Below are positions 1 to 6,721 of a stretch of 9,963 nt of DNA, piece by piece. A program made the translations under genes and the position numbers. The stretch covers positions 1 through 9,963 of the forward strand of contig JAWOGN010000248.1 in assembly GCA_046496815.1 (NCBI GenBank). Direction: 5' to 3'. The notes beneath the pieces were generated by a model, which saw nothing but the letters and a program-made list of their open reading frames with translations, had not been told where the DNA came from and ran no database searches. The stretch comes from JAWOGN01 sp046496815. GTDB lineage: Bacteria; Desulfobacterota; DSM-4660; Desulfatiglandales; Desulfatiglandaceae. Numbering within the stretch: the first letter of the stretch is position 1; each line of letters begins with the position of its first letter.

Positions 1-2
1 TC

Positions 3-593
3 ATTGACAAGCTGGGCAATCTCAATCGATTGACGGTCGTAAATCCCCTCAGGCTGGAAATTGAGACGCAATTTTTGCATTCAACCGAGATCCGGCCTGT
101 GCACAAAAAACTAACAAGGGCGCTGAATAACCGGGGCATTACCGTTTACAACAACACACCGCTTCTATCCGGCGTCAATGACACCGCAGACGAGATACAC
201 CAACTCGCTTATGCGTGCAGGCGCACGGGGATTGAATTTCATCATGTGTATGCGGCGGGTCTGCCCATTCAGAAAGACTGGAGTGAAAGCCGTCCCGTGG
301 ACATCTCCGATGTGGTCGATATCGCAACGCGTGTCCGCAAAGACGGCAGCGGGCGAGAGATACCCCGGTACATCATTCTCACGGAACTGGGAGAGGTGGA
401 CTTCGGCCTGACATCGAAGATGTTCGGTGATAATGGAAGGGTGGCGGTCAAATTGCTTCCTTACAACCTGGATTATTTCAAGGGCATGGACAGAGGGTTT
501 TTGTGGCCTCCAAGTGTGAAAGTGGATCCGGATGGCAAGCCCATTGTGCATGTGGCGGGACTTACCAACAGCACGGATTTCTTCATTTCTTGA
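3..593 (+). CDS. KamA-family radical SAM protein, C-terminal part (5' truncated by window edge)
   Basis: The frame is open from the window edge to TGA at 591-593 and gives 196 residues. A TTG at 30 is the first possible start codon, but the reading frame continues upstream of it, so the gene is almost certainly cut by the window and the radical SAM cysteine motif (CxxxCxxC) lies outside. The visible part matches the second half of lysine 2,3-aminomutase-like barrels: a TQFLHSTEIRP segment (compare the NHPNEITP-type segment of KamA), then GITVYNNTPLLSGVND, which corresponds to the family's 'G(I/V)...LL(K/R)GVND' strand and loop, then a helix and an FHHVYAAGLP strand. The part that in true aminomutases carries the glycine-rich PLP-lysine motif (GGGGK) reads PRYIILTELGEVDFG and has no such motif. 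The protein may thus be a KamA relative that is not a PLP-dependent aminomutase. Family assignment is fairly sure; the reaction is unknown. Confidence 0.75.
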   Translation: MDKLGNLNRLTVVNPLRLEIETQFLHSTEIRPVHKKLTRALNNRGITVYNNTPLLSGVNDTADEIHQLAYACRRTGIEFHHVYAAGLPIQKDWSESRPVDISDVVDIATRVRKDGSGREIPRYIILTELGEVDFGLTSKMFGDNGRVAVKLLPYNLDYFKGMDRGFLWPPSVKVDPDGKPIVHVAGLTNSTDFFIS

Positions 594-696
594 TTTGGGG
601 TGGGGTCTACTTTCTGTTCTGAAGGATTGGGATCCACTAGACGCATGGGCGTTTACTCATCAGCTTATGATAATTTCCCCACGATGCAATTAAGGA

Positions 697-733
697 CTCC
701 CCTCCCCAGTGCGGGAGGGGGTGGGGGAGGGGG
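697..733. repeat. GC-rich hairpin repeat, left flank of DUF559 gene
   Basis: CCCCTCCC at 699-706 pairs perfectly with GGGAGGGG at 713-720 across a 6-base loop, and a further G-rich stretch (721-733) continues the element. The same 8-bp stem recurs at 1101-1121 on the other side of the DUF559 gene, in inverted orientation (hairpin outside, G/C-rich tail toward the gene on the left and the mirror arrangement on the right). The end of this element (GGAGGGGG at about 726-733) also lies where the ribosome binding site of the DUF559 gene should be. Confidence 0.7.
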
Positions 734-743
734 AAATGTGATA

Positions 744-1082
744 ATGACCGCGAACCTGACAAAATATGCGAAACATTTACGAAGAAACGCTACTCAGGCA
801 GAAAGGCTGTTGTGGAGCAGGCTGAGAGCCAGGCAGGTGGAGACCACTAAATTCAGAAGGCAGCAACCGATCCAAAACTTTATTGTAGACTTTGTCAGTT
901 TCGAAAAGCGAATTGTGATTGAGCTGGATGGCGGCCAACACGCAGTTGATAAGCGCAAAGACCTTGCAAGAGATCGGCAGCTCTCAGAAAACGGTTATAC
1001 TGTTCTGAGGTTTTGGGATAATCAGGTTTTTGAGAATCTAGACGGTGTGCTGGAGGTCATAAGGAAGAAATGCATCCATTGA
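744..1082 (+). CDS. DUF559 domain endonuclease-like protein
   Basis: A 112-residue protein of the DUF559 family, distant relatives of the very-short-patch repair (Vsr) and PD-(D/E)XK nucleases. The N-terminal helix carries the typical N-A-T-x-A-E-x-x-L-W signature (E20). The core has FRRQQPIQNFIVDF (D49), then IVIELDGGQH (E60, D62, H66), and near the end the family's VLRFWDNQV strand. Length is normal for the family (about 110-130). The start chosen is ATG 744. GTG at 738 is an in-frame alternative 4 bases after a GGAGGGGG stretch, so the flanking repeat probably provides the ribosome binding site. The open frame runs back to 600, but that part only translates the repeat (poly-Gly) and is not protein-like. 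The gene stands alone, flanked by inverted hairpin repeats and facing the amidohydrolase gene tail to tail. The biological role of DUF559 proteins is not established; nuclease activity is inferred from the fold. Confidence 0.88.
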   Translation: MTANLTKYAKHLRRNATQAERLLWSRLRARQVETTKFRRQQPIQNFIVDFVSFEKRIVIELDGGQHAVDKRKDLARDRQLSENGYTVLRFWDNQVFENLDGVLEVIRKKCIH

Positions 1083-1090
1083 ATTCTCAC

Positions 1091-1121
1091 CCTCCCCTAA
1101 CCCCTCCCGTCAAGGGAGGGG
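1091..1121. repeat. GC-rich hairpin repeat, right flank of DUF559 gene
   Basis: CCCCTCCC at 1101-1108 pairs perfectly with GGGAGGGG at 1114-1121 around the loop GTCAA, and CCTCCCC at 1091-1097 precedes it. Read on the reverse strand it lines up with the element at 697-733, so the two bracket the DUF559 gene as inverted repeats. It lies between two convergent genes (DUF559 and amidohydrolase). It could pause or end transcription in both directions, but no T-run follows on either strand, so it is not called a terminator. Confidence 0.7.
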
Positions 1122-1205
1122 AATGAGCGTTGATTTCAATTCGATTCCCAATATGTAATGTACGTGCCAACGTCCATTCTGAGTGGCAGGCAACGACACA
1201 CACTC

Positions 1206-2852
1206 CTAAAACGCGTCGCTGCGATAGACGATTCGGCCGTCGAAAACCGTCATCATCACCTGCGTTTCGAGGATTTCCATCGGATCCACGGCAAAGATAT
1301 CCCGATCCAGGACCACCAGGTCCCCAAACTTCCCCACCGACAGGGTCCCCAGGTCGCCGGATCGGCCGTAAAAGGCCGCCGGAACGGACGTGTACCCCCT
1401 TACGGCTTCTTCCACTGTGATCCGCTGCGCCGGATACCAGCCGCCGGCGGGTGTCCCATCCCGCCGCTGCCGGCTCACCGCGGCATGAATTCCCACCAGC
1501 GGACTCGGATCACACACGGGCGCATCGGAACTCAGAATAATGGGCACCCCCGCATCGATCATTTCTTTGTAGGGATAGGTCCACCGCCCCAGCGGGCCCA
1601 CACATTCATCGATCATGTTGATATCCAGGATCATGTTGTGGGGCTGGACGCATACCGCCATGTTTATCCCTGCTAAACGCCGGATGTCCTCGGATCGTAT
1701 AAACTGGGCGTGCTCAATCCGGTGCGGGACGACGGGGACCGCATAAGCGCTTGATGCAGCCTCGGTGCGCGATCTCTCCAGATTTTCAAAGACCGTAATG
1801 ACCTCCCTGTTGGCCCGGTCACCGATGGCGTGAACCATGACGGCCAGACCGGCCCGTTCGGCTTTCCTGATCTGCCTGCTCAGCGCTTCCATGGATCCCA
1901 TGGGCATCCCACACTCCGCATCCAGATAGGGTTCCAGTACCCAGGCAGTCCGGGCGCCCATGCCGCCATCGGCAAAGAATTTGAGGTGCCCGATTCGCAG
2001 GCGATCGTCTCCCATGCCGGTTCTGAGGCCGAGAGACGTAATCTCCTCCAGTCTTTCCCCCGGAAGGCTCACCCAGCATCGCATCTCCAGCGCTCCTTGC
2101 TCGTTCAGGAGCTGCCAGGCCCTGAATGCGGAGGGACCTTCCAGCCCGCCCATAAGACGCGTGTCATGAACGCCGGTCAGCCCCAGTGTATGCAGTTGGG
2201 CAATGCCCGCCCCCATTGATTCGACGACTTCGTCTCCTCCGGGTTCCGGGATCACCGCTTTGATTAGGTTCGGCGCCAACTCCCGGAGAATGCCCGTCAA
2301 TCGCCCGGATGCGTCTTTTTCGATAACGCCGTCCGGCGGGTTGGGGGTCCGGTCATCAATGCCGGCAAGTCGCAAGGCCTCTGAATTTGCGGAGACCAGG
2401 TGAAGGTCGCATCGCCAAAGCGCCACGGGGTGGTTGGGGGCCACGGCATCCAGGTCATCCCGGGCGGGCATGGCGTGCCGGGGCCAGTCAGACTCGTTCC
2501 ATCCCTGTCCGAGTATCCATTTGCCGGCGAGGCGTTCTTTCGAAGCGCGGGAAACCCTTTCCAGGGTGTCCTCCAGGGAAACCGCATCCGAAAGGTCCAG
2601 GTCGCGTCGTCCCATGGCCCAGGTGTAGAAATGAAAATGGCTGTCCATCATCCCCGGCAGCACCGTCCGACCTCCGAGGTTGATTTTGCGGGTGTGGGAC
2701 CCGGCCAACGCCTTGATTTCATGACTGGTTCCAATCGCTAAAATTCGTCCGGCTTTGACCGCGAGCGCTTCTGAGGCGGGGTTTTTCGGGTCCAGTGTGT
2801 GAAAACGACCGTTGAACAGGATGATGTCAGGCAAATAGGAATCTTCTTTCAT
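1206..2852 (-). CDS. YtcJ-type metal-dependent amidohydrolase
   Basis: 548 residues, the usual length for the YtcJ / N-substituted formamide deformylase branch of the amidohydrolase superfamily. An N-terminal beta-sandwich part (about 1-65) leads into VLPGMMDSHFHF, with the HxH metal ligands H72 and H74. Further ligand and active-site motifs follow in the expected order: KFFADGG (K291, the position of the bridging lysine), MVHAIGDRAN (H341), PHRIEHAQF (H377, H381) and LSSDAPVCDPSP (D443). The C-terminus returns to the sandwich (GKFGDLVVLDRD). No signal peptide is seen, so it acts in the cytoplasm. The ATG overlaps the stop of the preceding epimerase gene (ATGA, 2849-2852), which indicates translational coupling. 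These enzymes hydrolyse C-N bonds in amides, formamides or cyclic amides. The substrate here is unknown, but the neighbour suggests a proline- or hydroxyproline-type product. Confidence 0.93.
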   Translation of the reverse strand: MKEDSYLPDIILFNGRFHTLDPKNPASEALAVKAGRILAIGTSHEIKALAGSHTRKINLGGRTVLPGMMDSHFHFYTWAMGRRDLDLSDAVSLEDTLERVSRASKERLAGKWILGQGWNESDWPRHAMPARDDLDAVAPNHPVALWRCDLHLVSANSEALRLAGIDDRTPNPPDGVIEKDASGRLTGILRELAPNLIKAVIPEPGGDEVVESMGAGIAQLHTLGLTGVHDTRLMGGLEGPSAFRAWQLLNEQGALEMRCWVSLPGERLEEITSLGLRTGMGDDRLRIGHLKFFADGGMGARTAWVLEPYLDAECGMPMGSMEALSRQIRKAERAGLAVMVHAIGDRANREVITVFENLERSRTEAASSAYAVPVVPHRIEHAQFIRSEDIRRLAGINMAVCVQPHNMILDINMIDECVGPLGRWTYPYKEMIDAGVPIILSSDAPVCDPSPLVGIHAAVSRQRRDGTPAGGWYPAQRITVEEAVRGYTSVPAAFYGRSGDLGTLSVGKFGDLVVLDRDIFAVDPMEILETQVMMTVFDGRIVYRSDAF

Positions 2853-3886
2853 ATTAAAAAGCCTTTCGGAAAAGGGTCTCGCGGGTCAACAACGAACTCG
2901 TGAAAGCCGGTGATATGGGCGCTTCCCTGGACCTCAACGACAACACCCATGCGATCGCCGATTTTCATTTTTTCAACGATCCGGGCGTCGAAGGCGCTTT
3001 CCAGGGGGCTGAGGTTTCGAAACGGTTGGTTTAAATCGATCTGGCCCCTGTGATGCAGCAGGGTCATCTTGGCTGCGGTTCCCGTGCCACAGGGGGAGCG
3101 GTCCATATGGGCTTCGCCGTATATGACTGCATTCTTCCCGAGTCCCCGCCCGTGACCGGACGGATCGTAGAACTCCGCCACATCGACCGTCGTCACTTCG
3201 GGGCGGATGGGATGTCGGACCTCCAACTGCCGGTTTGCCATCTCAATGATGGTCATACCCAACTCGATGAGTCTGGGGCTGTTCTCCGGAACCAAGTCCA
3301 AACCGATTTGATCGATAGAGACCATGGCAAAGAACCCCCCCACACAAACCGTATCAACCGAAATCCTTCCCAATTGAGGGACATTCAGGACTTCATCTGT
3401 ACCATAAACAAAAGAGGGCACCATCCGAATTGCGACGGACTCCACCTTGCCGTCTTTCGTATGGGCGACAGTCTCCATGGGACCGGATGGAGTGTCCACC
3501 ACAACAGTCGTCTTTTGTCCCCGAGTTTTCAGCACTCCCGAATCGATGAGCGTCGTCACGGCGCCAATCGTGGCATGCCCGCAAAGATAGGGATATCGGC
3601 GAGGGTCCATGTATATCAGCCCAAAATCCGCACCCCGACTGGTCGGCTCCGTGAGCAATGCGGTGAACATTCCCCGGTGGCCTCTCGGCTCTCGGGTGAG
3701 TTGAAGGCGGATGGGGTCCAGGGTCTCCATGAAATGAAAACGCTTCTCTTTCAGCGTTTTTCCCGGCAGGGATCCAACCCCTCCGACGATGAGGCGGGTC
3801 GGTTCTCCGGCCGTGTGAGAGTCAATGGTGATCAATCGGGAGGGAAACTGATTGCTCAGCCCGTCCCGCATCTGATTATAATCCAT
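2849..3886 (-). CDS. Proline racemase family enzyme (proline racemase or 4-hydroxyproline 2-epimerase)
   Basis: 345 residues, close to the family norm of 310-350. The N-terminal signature IDSHTAGEPTRL (22-32) is followed by the first catalytic cysteine in LCGHATIG (C102), then DRSPCGTGT with the second cysteine (C266), and the end motif ITGFHEFVVDPRDPF. Having both cysteines points to a two-base racemase/epimerase. In the related trans-3-hydroxyproline dehydratases one of them is replaced by Thr or Ser. Whether the substrate is proline or 4-hydroxyproline cannot be decided from motifs alone. ATG 3886 is well supported by GGAGG eight bases upstream; the later ATG at codon 6 lacks such a site. 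The gene directly follows an intrinsic terminator and overlaps the amidohydrolase gene by 4 bases. Cytoplasmic enzyme; likely role is converting an imported or released L- or trans-isomer to the D- or cis-isomer for oxidation. Confidence 0.92.
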   Translation of the reverse strand: MDYNQMRDGLSNQFPSRLITIDSHTAGEPTRLIVGGVGSLPGKTLKEKRFHFMETLDPIRLQLTREPRGHRGMFTALLTEPTSRGADFGLIYMDPRRYPYLCGHATIGAVTTLIDSGVLKTRGQKTTVVVDTPSGPMETVAHTKDGKVESVAIRMVPSFVYGTDEVLNVPQLGRISVDTVCVGGFFAMVSIDQIGLDLVPENSPRLIELGMTIIEMANRQLEVRHPIRPEVTTVDVAEFYDPSGHGRGLGKNAVIYGEAHMDRSPCGTGTAAKMTLLHHRGQIDLNQPFRNLSPLESAFDARIVEKMKIGDRMGVVVEVQGSAHITGFHEFVVDPRDPFPKGFLI

Positions 3887-3894
3887 CAGTAGAG

Positions 3895-3899
3895 CCTCC
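3895..3899 (-). promoter_or_regulatory. Ribosome binding site of the racemase-family gene
   Basis: On the minus strand GGAGG lies 8 bases before ATG 3886. It begins only two bases after the T-run of the terminator at 3902-3937, so there is no room for a separate promoter between terminator and gene. Confidence 0.75.
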
Positions 3900-3901
3900 G
3901 G

Positions 3902-3937
3902 AAAAAAACCCGCCCTCTCCCCTTCAAGAGAGAGGGC
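3902..3937 (-). terminator. Intrinsic terminator between transporter genes and catabolic genes
   Basis: On the minus strand GCCCTCTC (3937-3930) and GAGAGGGC (3919-3912) form a perfect 8-bp GC-rich stem with a 10-base loop. It is followed by GGG and a run of seven T (3908-3902). This is a textbook Rho-independent terminator about 40 bases after the ATPase gene stop. Its position directly against the next ribosome binding site means the racemase and amidohydrolase genes need read-through or an upstream/internal promoter. Confidence 0.85.
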
Positions 3938-3977
3938 CGGAATAAAGCGAAAGGCATAGAAGTTTTGATATGGACCC

Positions 3978-5123
3978 CTAAACCGGGCCGTTCTTTTTTG
4001 GCAAGAGTCCGCAGTACTTGGGTTGCACGTGGATCGAAACCTCCTGGCCTCGACGAAAAGGTGTCAGTTTGCTTATGCTGATGGCGTGGAGGACCGTCTT
4101 GTTTTTCAGCTCAACAAAGTAGCTCACCTCGCCACCCATATAGCTTCGGTCGATGATGGTACCGTCAAAACAATTCAGGTCCGACGCGCTTTGATTTTTT
4201 CCCTTTGGGTGGATCTCGAAATTTTGCGCTCTCACAACCAGTTCAATCGGTTCCCCTTCCGTCCAATTGCCCGGATGGTGAACCAGCACTTCGTTTCCAT
4301 CCTCGACCCGAACTCGAATGTGGTCATTTTCCAGACCTACAATTACCCCGTTTAAGAAGTTTGAATGACCCAGAAAGTCCGCCACAAAATGGTTGGTCGG
4401 GTAATTGTAAACTTCTTCCGGAGGTCCCTCCTGTTGCATCAGGCCGTCTTTCATGACCACGATCTTATCCGACATGGACAGGGCTTCCCGTTGGTCATGC
4501 GTTACGAAGACGGTGGTGACGCCGAGCATTTGCTGCAGATTGTCGATTTCCCGCCGCATATCCTCGCGCAAATTTTCGTCCAGGGCAGAGAGCGGTTCGT
4601 CCATCAGCAAGACCACCGGTTCGATGACGATTGCCCGGGCCATGGCGATACGTTGTTGCTGACCCCCCGAAAGCTGGGAAGGCATTCGATGTTCCACGCC
4701 GGGCAAGCGAACCATTTCCAGCGCTTGCGTGACTTTTTTTTTGATCTTTTCTTTGGGAAAATTTCTGTATTTGAGCCCAAACCCCACGTTATCAAAAATG
4801 GTCTTATGGGGAAACAGCGCGTAGTTTTGAAAAATCATCCCCAGATTTCTTTTGTGAATCGGAACGTCATTGACGCGTCTGCCCTGGATGTAAATATCCC
4901 CCTCCGTCGGCGCCTCCAAACCGGCTATCATCCGGAGGATGGTGGTTTTGCCACAGCCCGAAGGGCCGAGGAGGGTGACGAGAGACCCTTCGTCAATATC
5001 CAGATCCATTTTTTCTACAGCCACCACTTTGTCAAAGCGTTTGTAAACGCCTCTCAGCTTGACCACCGGGGATGCATTGCCTTTTTCCACACCGGTCCCT
5101 CTCTTCGGTTTGCGGCTATCCAC
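3978..5123 (-). CDS. PotA-like ABC transporter ATP-binding protein
   Basis: 381 residues, close to E. coli PotA (378). Nucleotide-binding motifs in order: Walker A GPSGCGKTT (53-61), Q-loop FQN (Q99), signature LSGGQQQR (151-158), Walker B VLLMDEP (E176) and H-loop VFVTHD (H209). A C-terminal TOBE-type regulatory part occupies about 290-375. It powers the PotB/PotC-like permease pair encoded upstream, on the cytoplasmic face. Start choice is uncertain. GTG 5123 gives the longest product but has no ribosome binding site. GTG at 5090 (codon 12) is preceded by GAGAGGG at 6 bases and would give 370 residues with the ABC core intact. The gene follows the binding protein gene by 39 bases in the same direction. 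The CUT1/Pot-type ATPase family is certain; the transported compound (polyamine or other) cannot be inferred. Confidence 0.93.
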   Translation of the reverse strand: MDSRKPKRGTGVEKGNASPVVKLRGVYKRFDKVVAVEKMDLDIDEGSLVTLLGPSGCGKTTILRMIAGLEAPTEGDIYIQGRRVNDVPIHKRNLGMIFQNYALFPHKTIFDNVGFGLKYRNFPKEKIKKKVTQALEMVRLPGVEHRMPSQLSGGQQQRIAMARAIVIEPVVLLMDEPLSALDENLREDMRREIDNLQQMLGVTTVFVTHDQREALSMSDKIVVMKDGLMQQEGPPEEVYNYPTNHFVADFLGHSNFLNGVIVGLENDHIRVRVEDGNEVLVHHPGNWTEGEPIELVVRAQNFEIHPKGKNQSASDLNCFDGTIIDRSYMGGEVSYFVELKNKTVLHAISISKLTPFRRGQEVSIHVQPKYCGLLPKKNGPV

Positions 5124-5162
5124 TGCGATTGCGATGGCAGTGGGTAGCCGGTTCGCTCGATG

Positions 5163-6326
5163 TTAACCTCCGGCCTTAATCCGGTCCCATTTTTCCGCCC
5201 AGTCTACCTGGTGGCTGTTCCAGTATTGCGGGTCGGCAAAAAGGTAGCCTTCCAATTTGCCGGTGGGATCGAATGCAGGCAGTTTCTTGACTTCATCAGG
5301 CATCGGAATCTTTGTCGGATCGAGGCTGGACGGATATTTCTGGCCCACAGCCACGGCGATGGAACATTCGGGTGCCAGCATAAAATTAAGCAGTTTTTGG
5401 GCCACATCCAAGTCAGTGCCCTTGATTACAAAGATGCACTCCTGCCACGAGTAGCAATTGAACGGTGAGAGGAAGCCGATTGGGTGACCCTGCGCCTGCA
5501 ATGCCGCCACTCGGCCCGACCAGGCCACCGTGGCGTAGATTTCTTCATTGGCCAAAAGGCTCATGAGCTCCGCGCCCGATCCCCAGTACTTCTTGACCAT
5601 GTTGCGCTGTTTTCTTAGCGCATCCCACACCGCCTTCATATCTTCAATCTTGTTGGGGTGCTGCCCGGTGTGGAGAGCCCCGTACCAAATGTTGGTTCGC
5701 CAGTCACCCCAACTGCCCAGCTTGCCGTCCAAATCCTTATCCCAGATGAGAGATGCGCCCAACTTCTCCGCCTTTTCTTTAGAGATATGTTTGGTATTGT
5801 AGGCAATACCGGTCTGCCCATAGTCATAGGGAACCGCGGATAGTTTGCCCTTCGTGATCGCCCGGTAAGGTTCCATCATGGCGGACATCACGTTCTTGAG
5901 GTTCGGGATTTCACTTTCATCCAGTACGGCATCATAACCCAGGCCCACGTACCTTGCATAATCGAACACACCGCTTAGGTGAGCCAGGTTGAATTCGCCG
6001 CCGGGCGGGAAGGACGCCTTGACACGGGTAAGATAGGTGTCCATGTCGCCGAACTCGCCCTCGATAACTTCGATGCCGGTTGCCTTGGCAAACGGCTTGA
6101 AGGCGTGTTCGCGGAAGGCTTCGGAAACAACCCCGCCCCAACCGTCAAAGCGAATGGACTTGGCTGCACGCGCGGGTCGCGTCAGAAGTCCGAAGGGTCC
6201 GCCAACCAATCCCGCGGCCGCCCCGGCGATACCCAAGTATTTCATGAAATCGCGACGGCTCACACCTCCATTCAGATACCGATCGTTTAAGCTTTCCAAT
6301 TTCTTGCTCCAATCATTTCTCATCAT
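5163..6326 (-). CDS. PotD-like extracellular solute-binding protein with Tat signal peptide
   Basis: 387 residues, slightly longer than E. coli PotD (348) because of its long leader. The N-terminus carries a twin-arginine motif, SRRDFMK (R24, R25), then a glycine/alanine-rich hydrophobic stretch and a likely cleavage site PARA-AKS near residue 54. It is therefore exported folded by the Tat route, and no lipobox cysteine is present. The mature part starts IRFDGWGGVVSEAFREHAFKPFAKATGI, which fits the family-1 solute-binding fold of spermidine/putrescine-type binding proteins. Two ATG codons are adjacent: AGGAGG lies only 3 bases before 6326 and 6 before 6323, so translation may begin at 6323 (386 residues). 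It is the periplasmic receptor for the permeases at 6722-8384 and the ATPase at 3978-5123. Ligand unknown. Confidence 0.92.
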   Translation of the reverse strand: MMRNDWSKKLESLNDRYLNGGVSRRDFMKYLGIAGAAAGLVGGPFGLLTRPARAAKSIRFDGWGGVVSEAFREHAFKPFAKATGIEVIEGEFGDMDTYLTRVKASFPPGGEFNLAHLSGVFDYARYVGLGYDAVLDESEIPNLKNVMSAMMEPYRAITKGKLSAVPYDYGQTGIAYNTKHISKEKAEKLGASLIWDKDLDGKLGSWGDWRTNIWYGALHTGQHPNKIEDMKAVWDALRKQRNMVKKYWGSGAELMSLLANEEIYATVAWSGRVAALQAQGHPIGFLSPFNCYSWQECIFVIKGTDLDVAQKLLNFMLAPECSIAVAVGQKYPSSLDPTKIPMPDEVKKLPAFDPTGKLEGYLFADPQYWNSHQVDWAEKWDRIKAGG

Positions 6327-6391
6327 CGCCCTCCTTTTCTTAGGTGGTTAATAAAGGTTACCAGTCTAACGGTATGTGAATTGTGGTCTCT

Positions 6392-6598
6392 TCACTTTAC
6401 CTCCTGATAACCGCAACTTATGGCCCATGCAGCATCGTCGGGGGTGCAGACCCAGTAGAGATTTGCATCGGCCTTAACAATCCTGAGGGAAACAGAAGAA
6501 TGGTTCACATACGAGCGCGCCAACTCGATTGAATGAAACGGGAAAACGTGAATCCATTTTGAGTTCCCATGCGTATCTTTCAGGTCGATCATCGGCAT
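6392..6598 (-). CDS. Hypothetical 68-residue protein within the transporter operon
   Basis: I do not recognise this protein. It is 68 residues, soluble-looking, without signal peptide or membrane segment. It starts MPMIDLKDTHGNSKWIHVFP and ends with an aromatic-rich part (LYWVCTPDDAAWAISCGYQ). Support for it being real: AAGGA lies 11 bases before the ATG, it fills the gap between permease and binding protein genes on the same strand, composition is protein-like, and no overlapping ORF on either strand competes. The spacing is 123 bases from the PotC-like stop and 65 bases to the binding protein start. Function unknown; an accessory or regulatory role in transport would be guesswork. Confidence 0.6.
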   Translation of the reverse strand: MPMIDLKDTHGNSKWIHVFPFHSIELARSYVNHSSVSLRIVKADANLYWVCTPDDAAWAISCGYQEVK

Positions 6599-6670
6599 TT
6601 TTTTAATTTTCCTTGACGCCGGTTGAACCCTCTGTTTTCCAAGGCTCGCGAAGGCTCCAGGGTTGTGATG

Positions 6671-6691
6671 AATTCACCTCAAAGGTGAATT
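6671..6691. repeat. AT-rich perfect hairpin between permease and hypothetical gene
   Basis: AATTCACCT (6671-6679) pairs perfectly with AGGTGAATT (6683-6691) around a 3-base loop. There is no T-run after it on either strand, so a simple terminator is unlikely. It lies in the 123-base gap after the permease stop and may be an mRNA processing or stability element, or a protein-binding palindrome. Confidence 0.5.
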
Positions 6692-6721
6692 ATTATGGAT
6701 CGAACATGGCATTCGATGGTT

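Noticed and set aside
600..743. N-terminal extension of the DUF559 frame to 600
   Set aside because: It would translate the hairpin repeat into a run of glycines and has no family similarity; the DUF559 domain begins right after ATG 744.
697..1121. CRISPR-like array from repeated hairpins
   Set aside because: Only two copies, in inverted orientation and separated by a gene; no regular spacers and no cas genes.
3050..3892. 280-codon plus-strand frame
   Set aside because: It lies entirely antisense to the well-supported proline racemase-family gene with conserved catalytic motifs; its translation has no recognisable domain.
4365..5147. 260-codon plus-strand frame
   Set aside because: Antisense shadow of the ABC ATPase gene, whose Walker A, signature and Walker B motifs leave no doubt about the coding strand.
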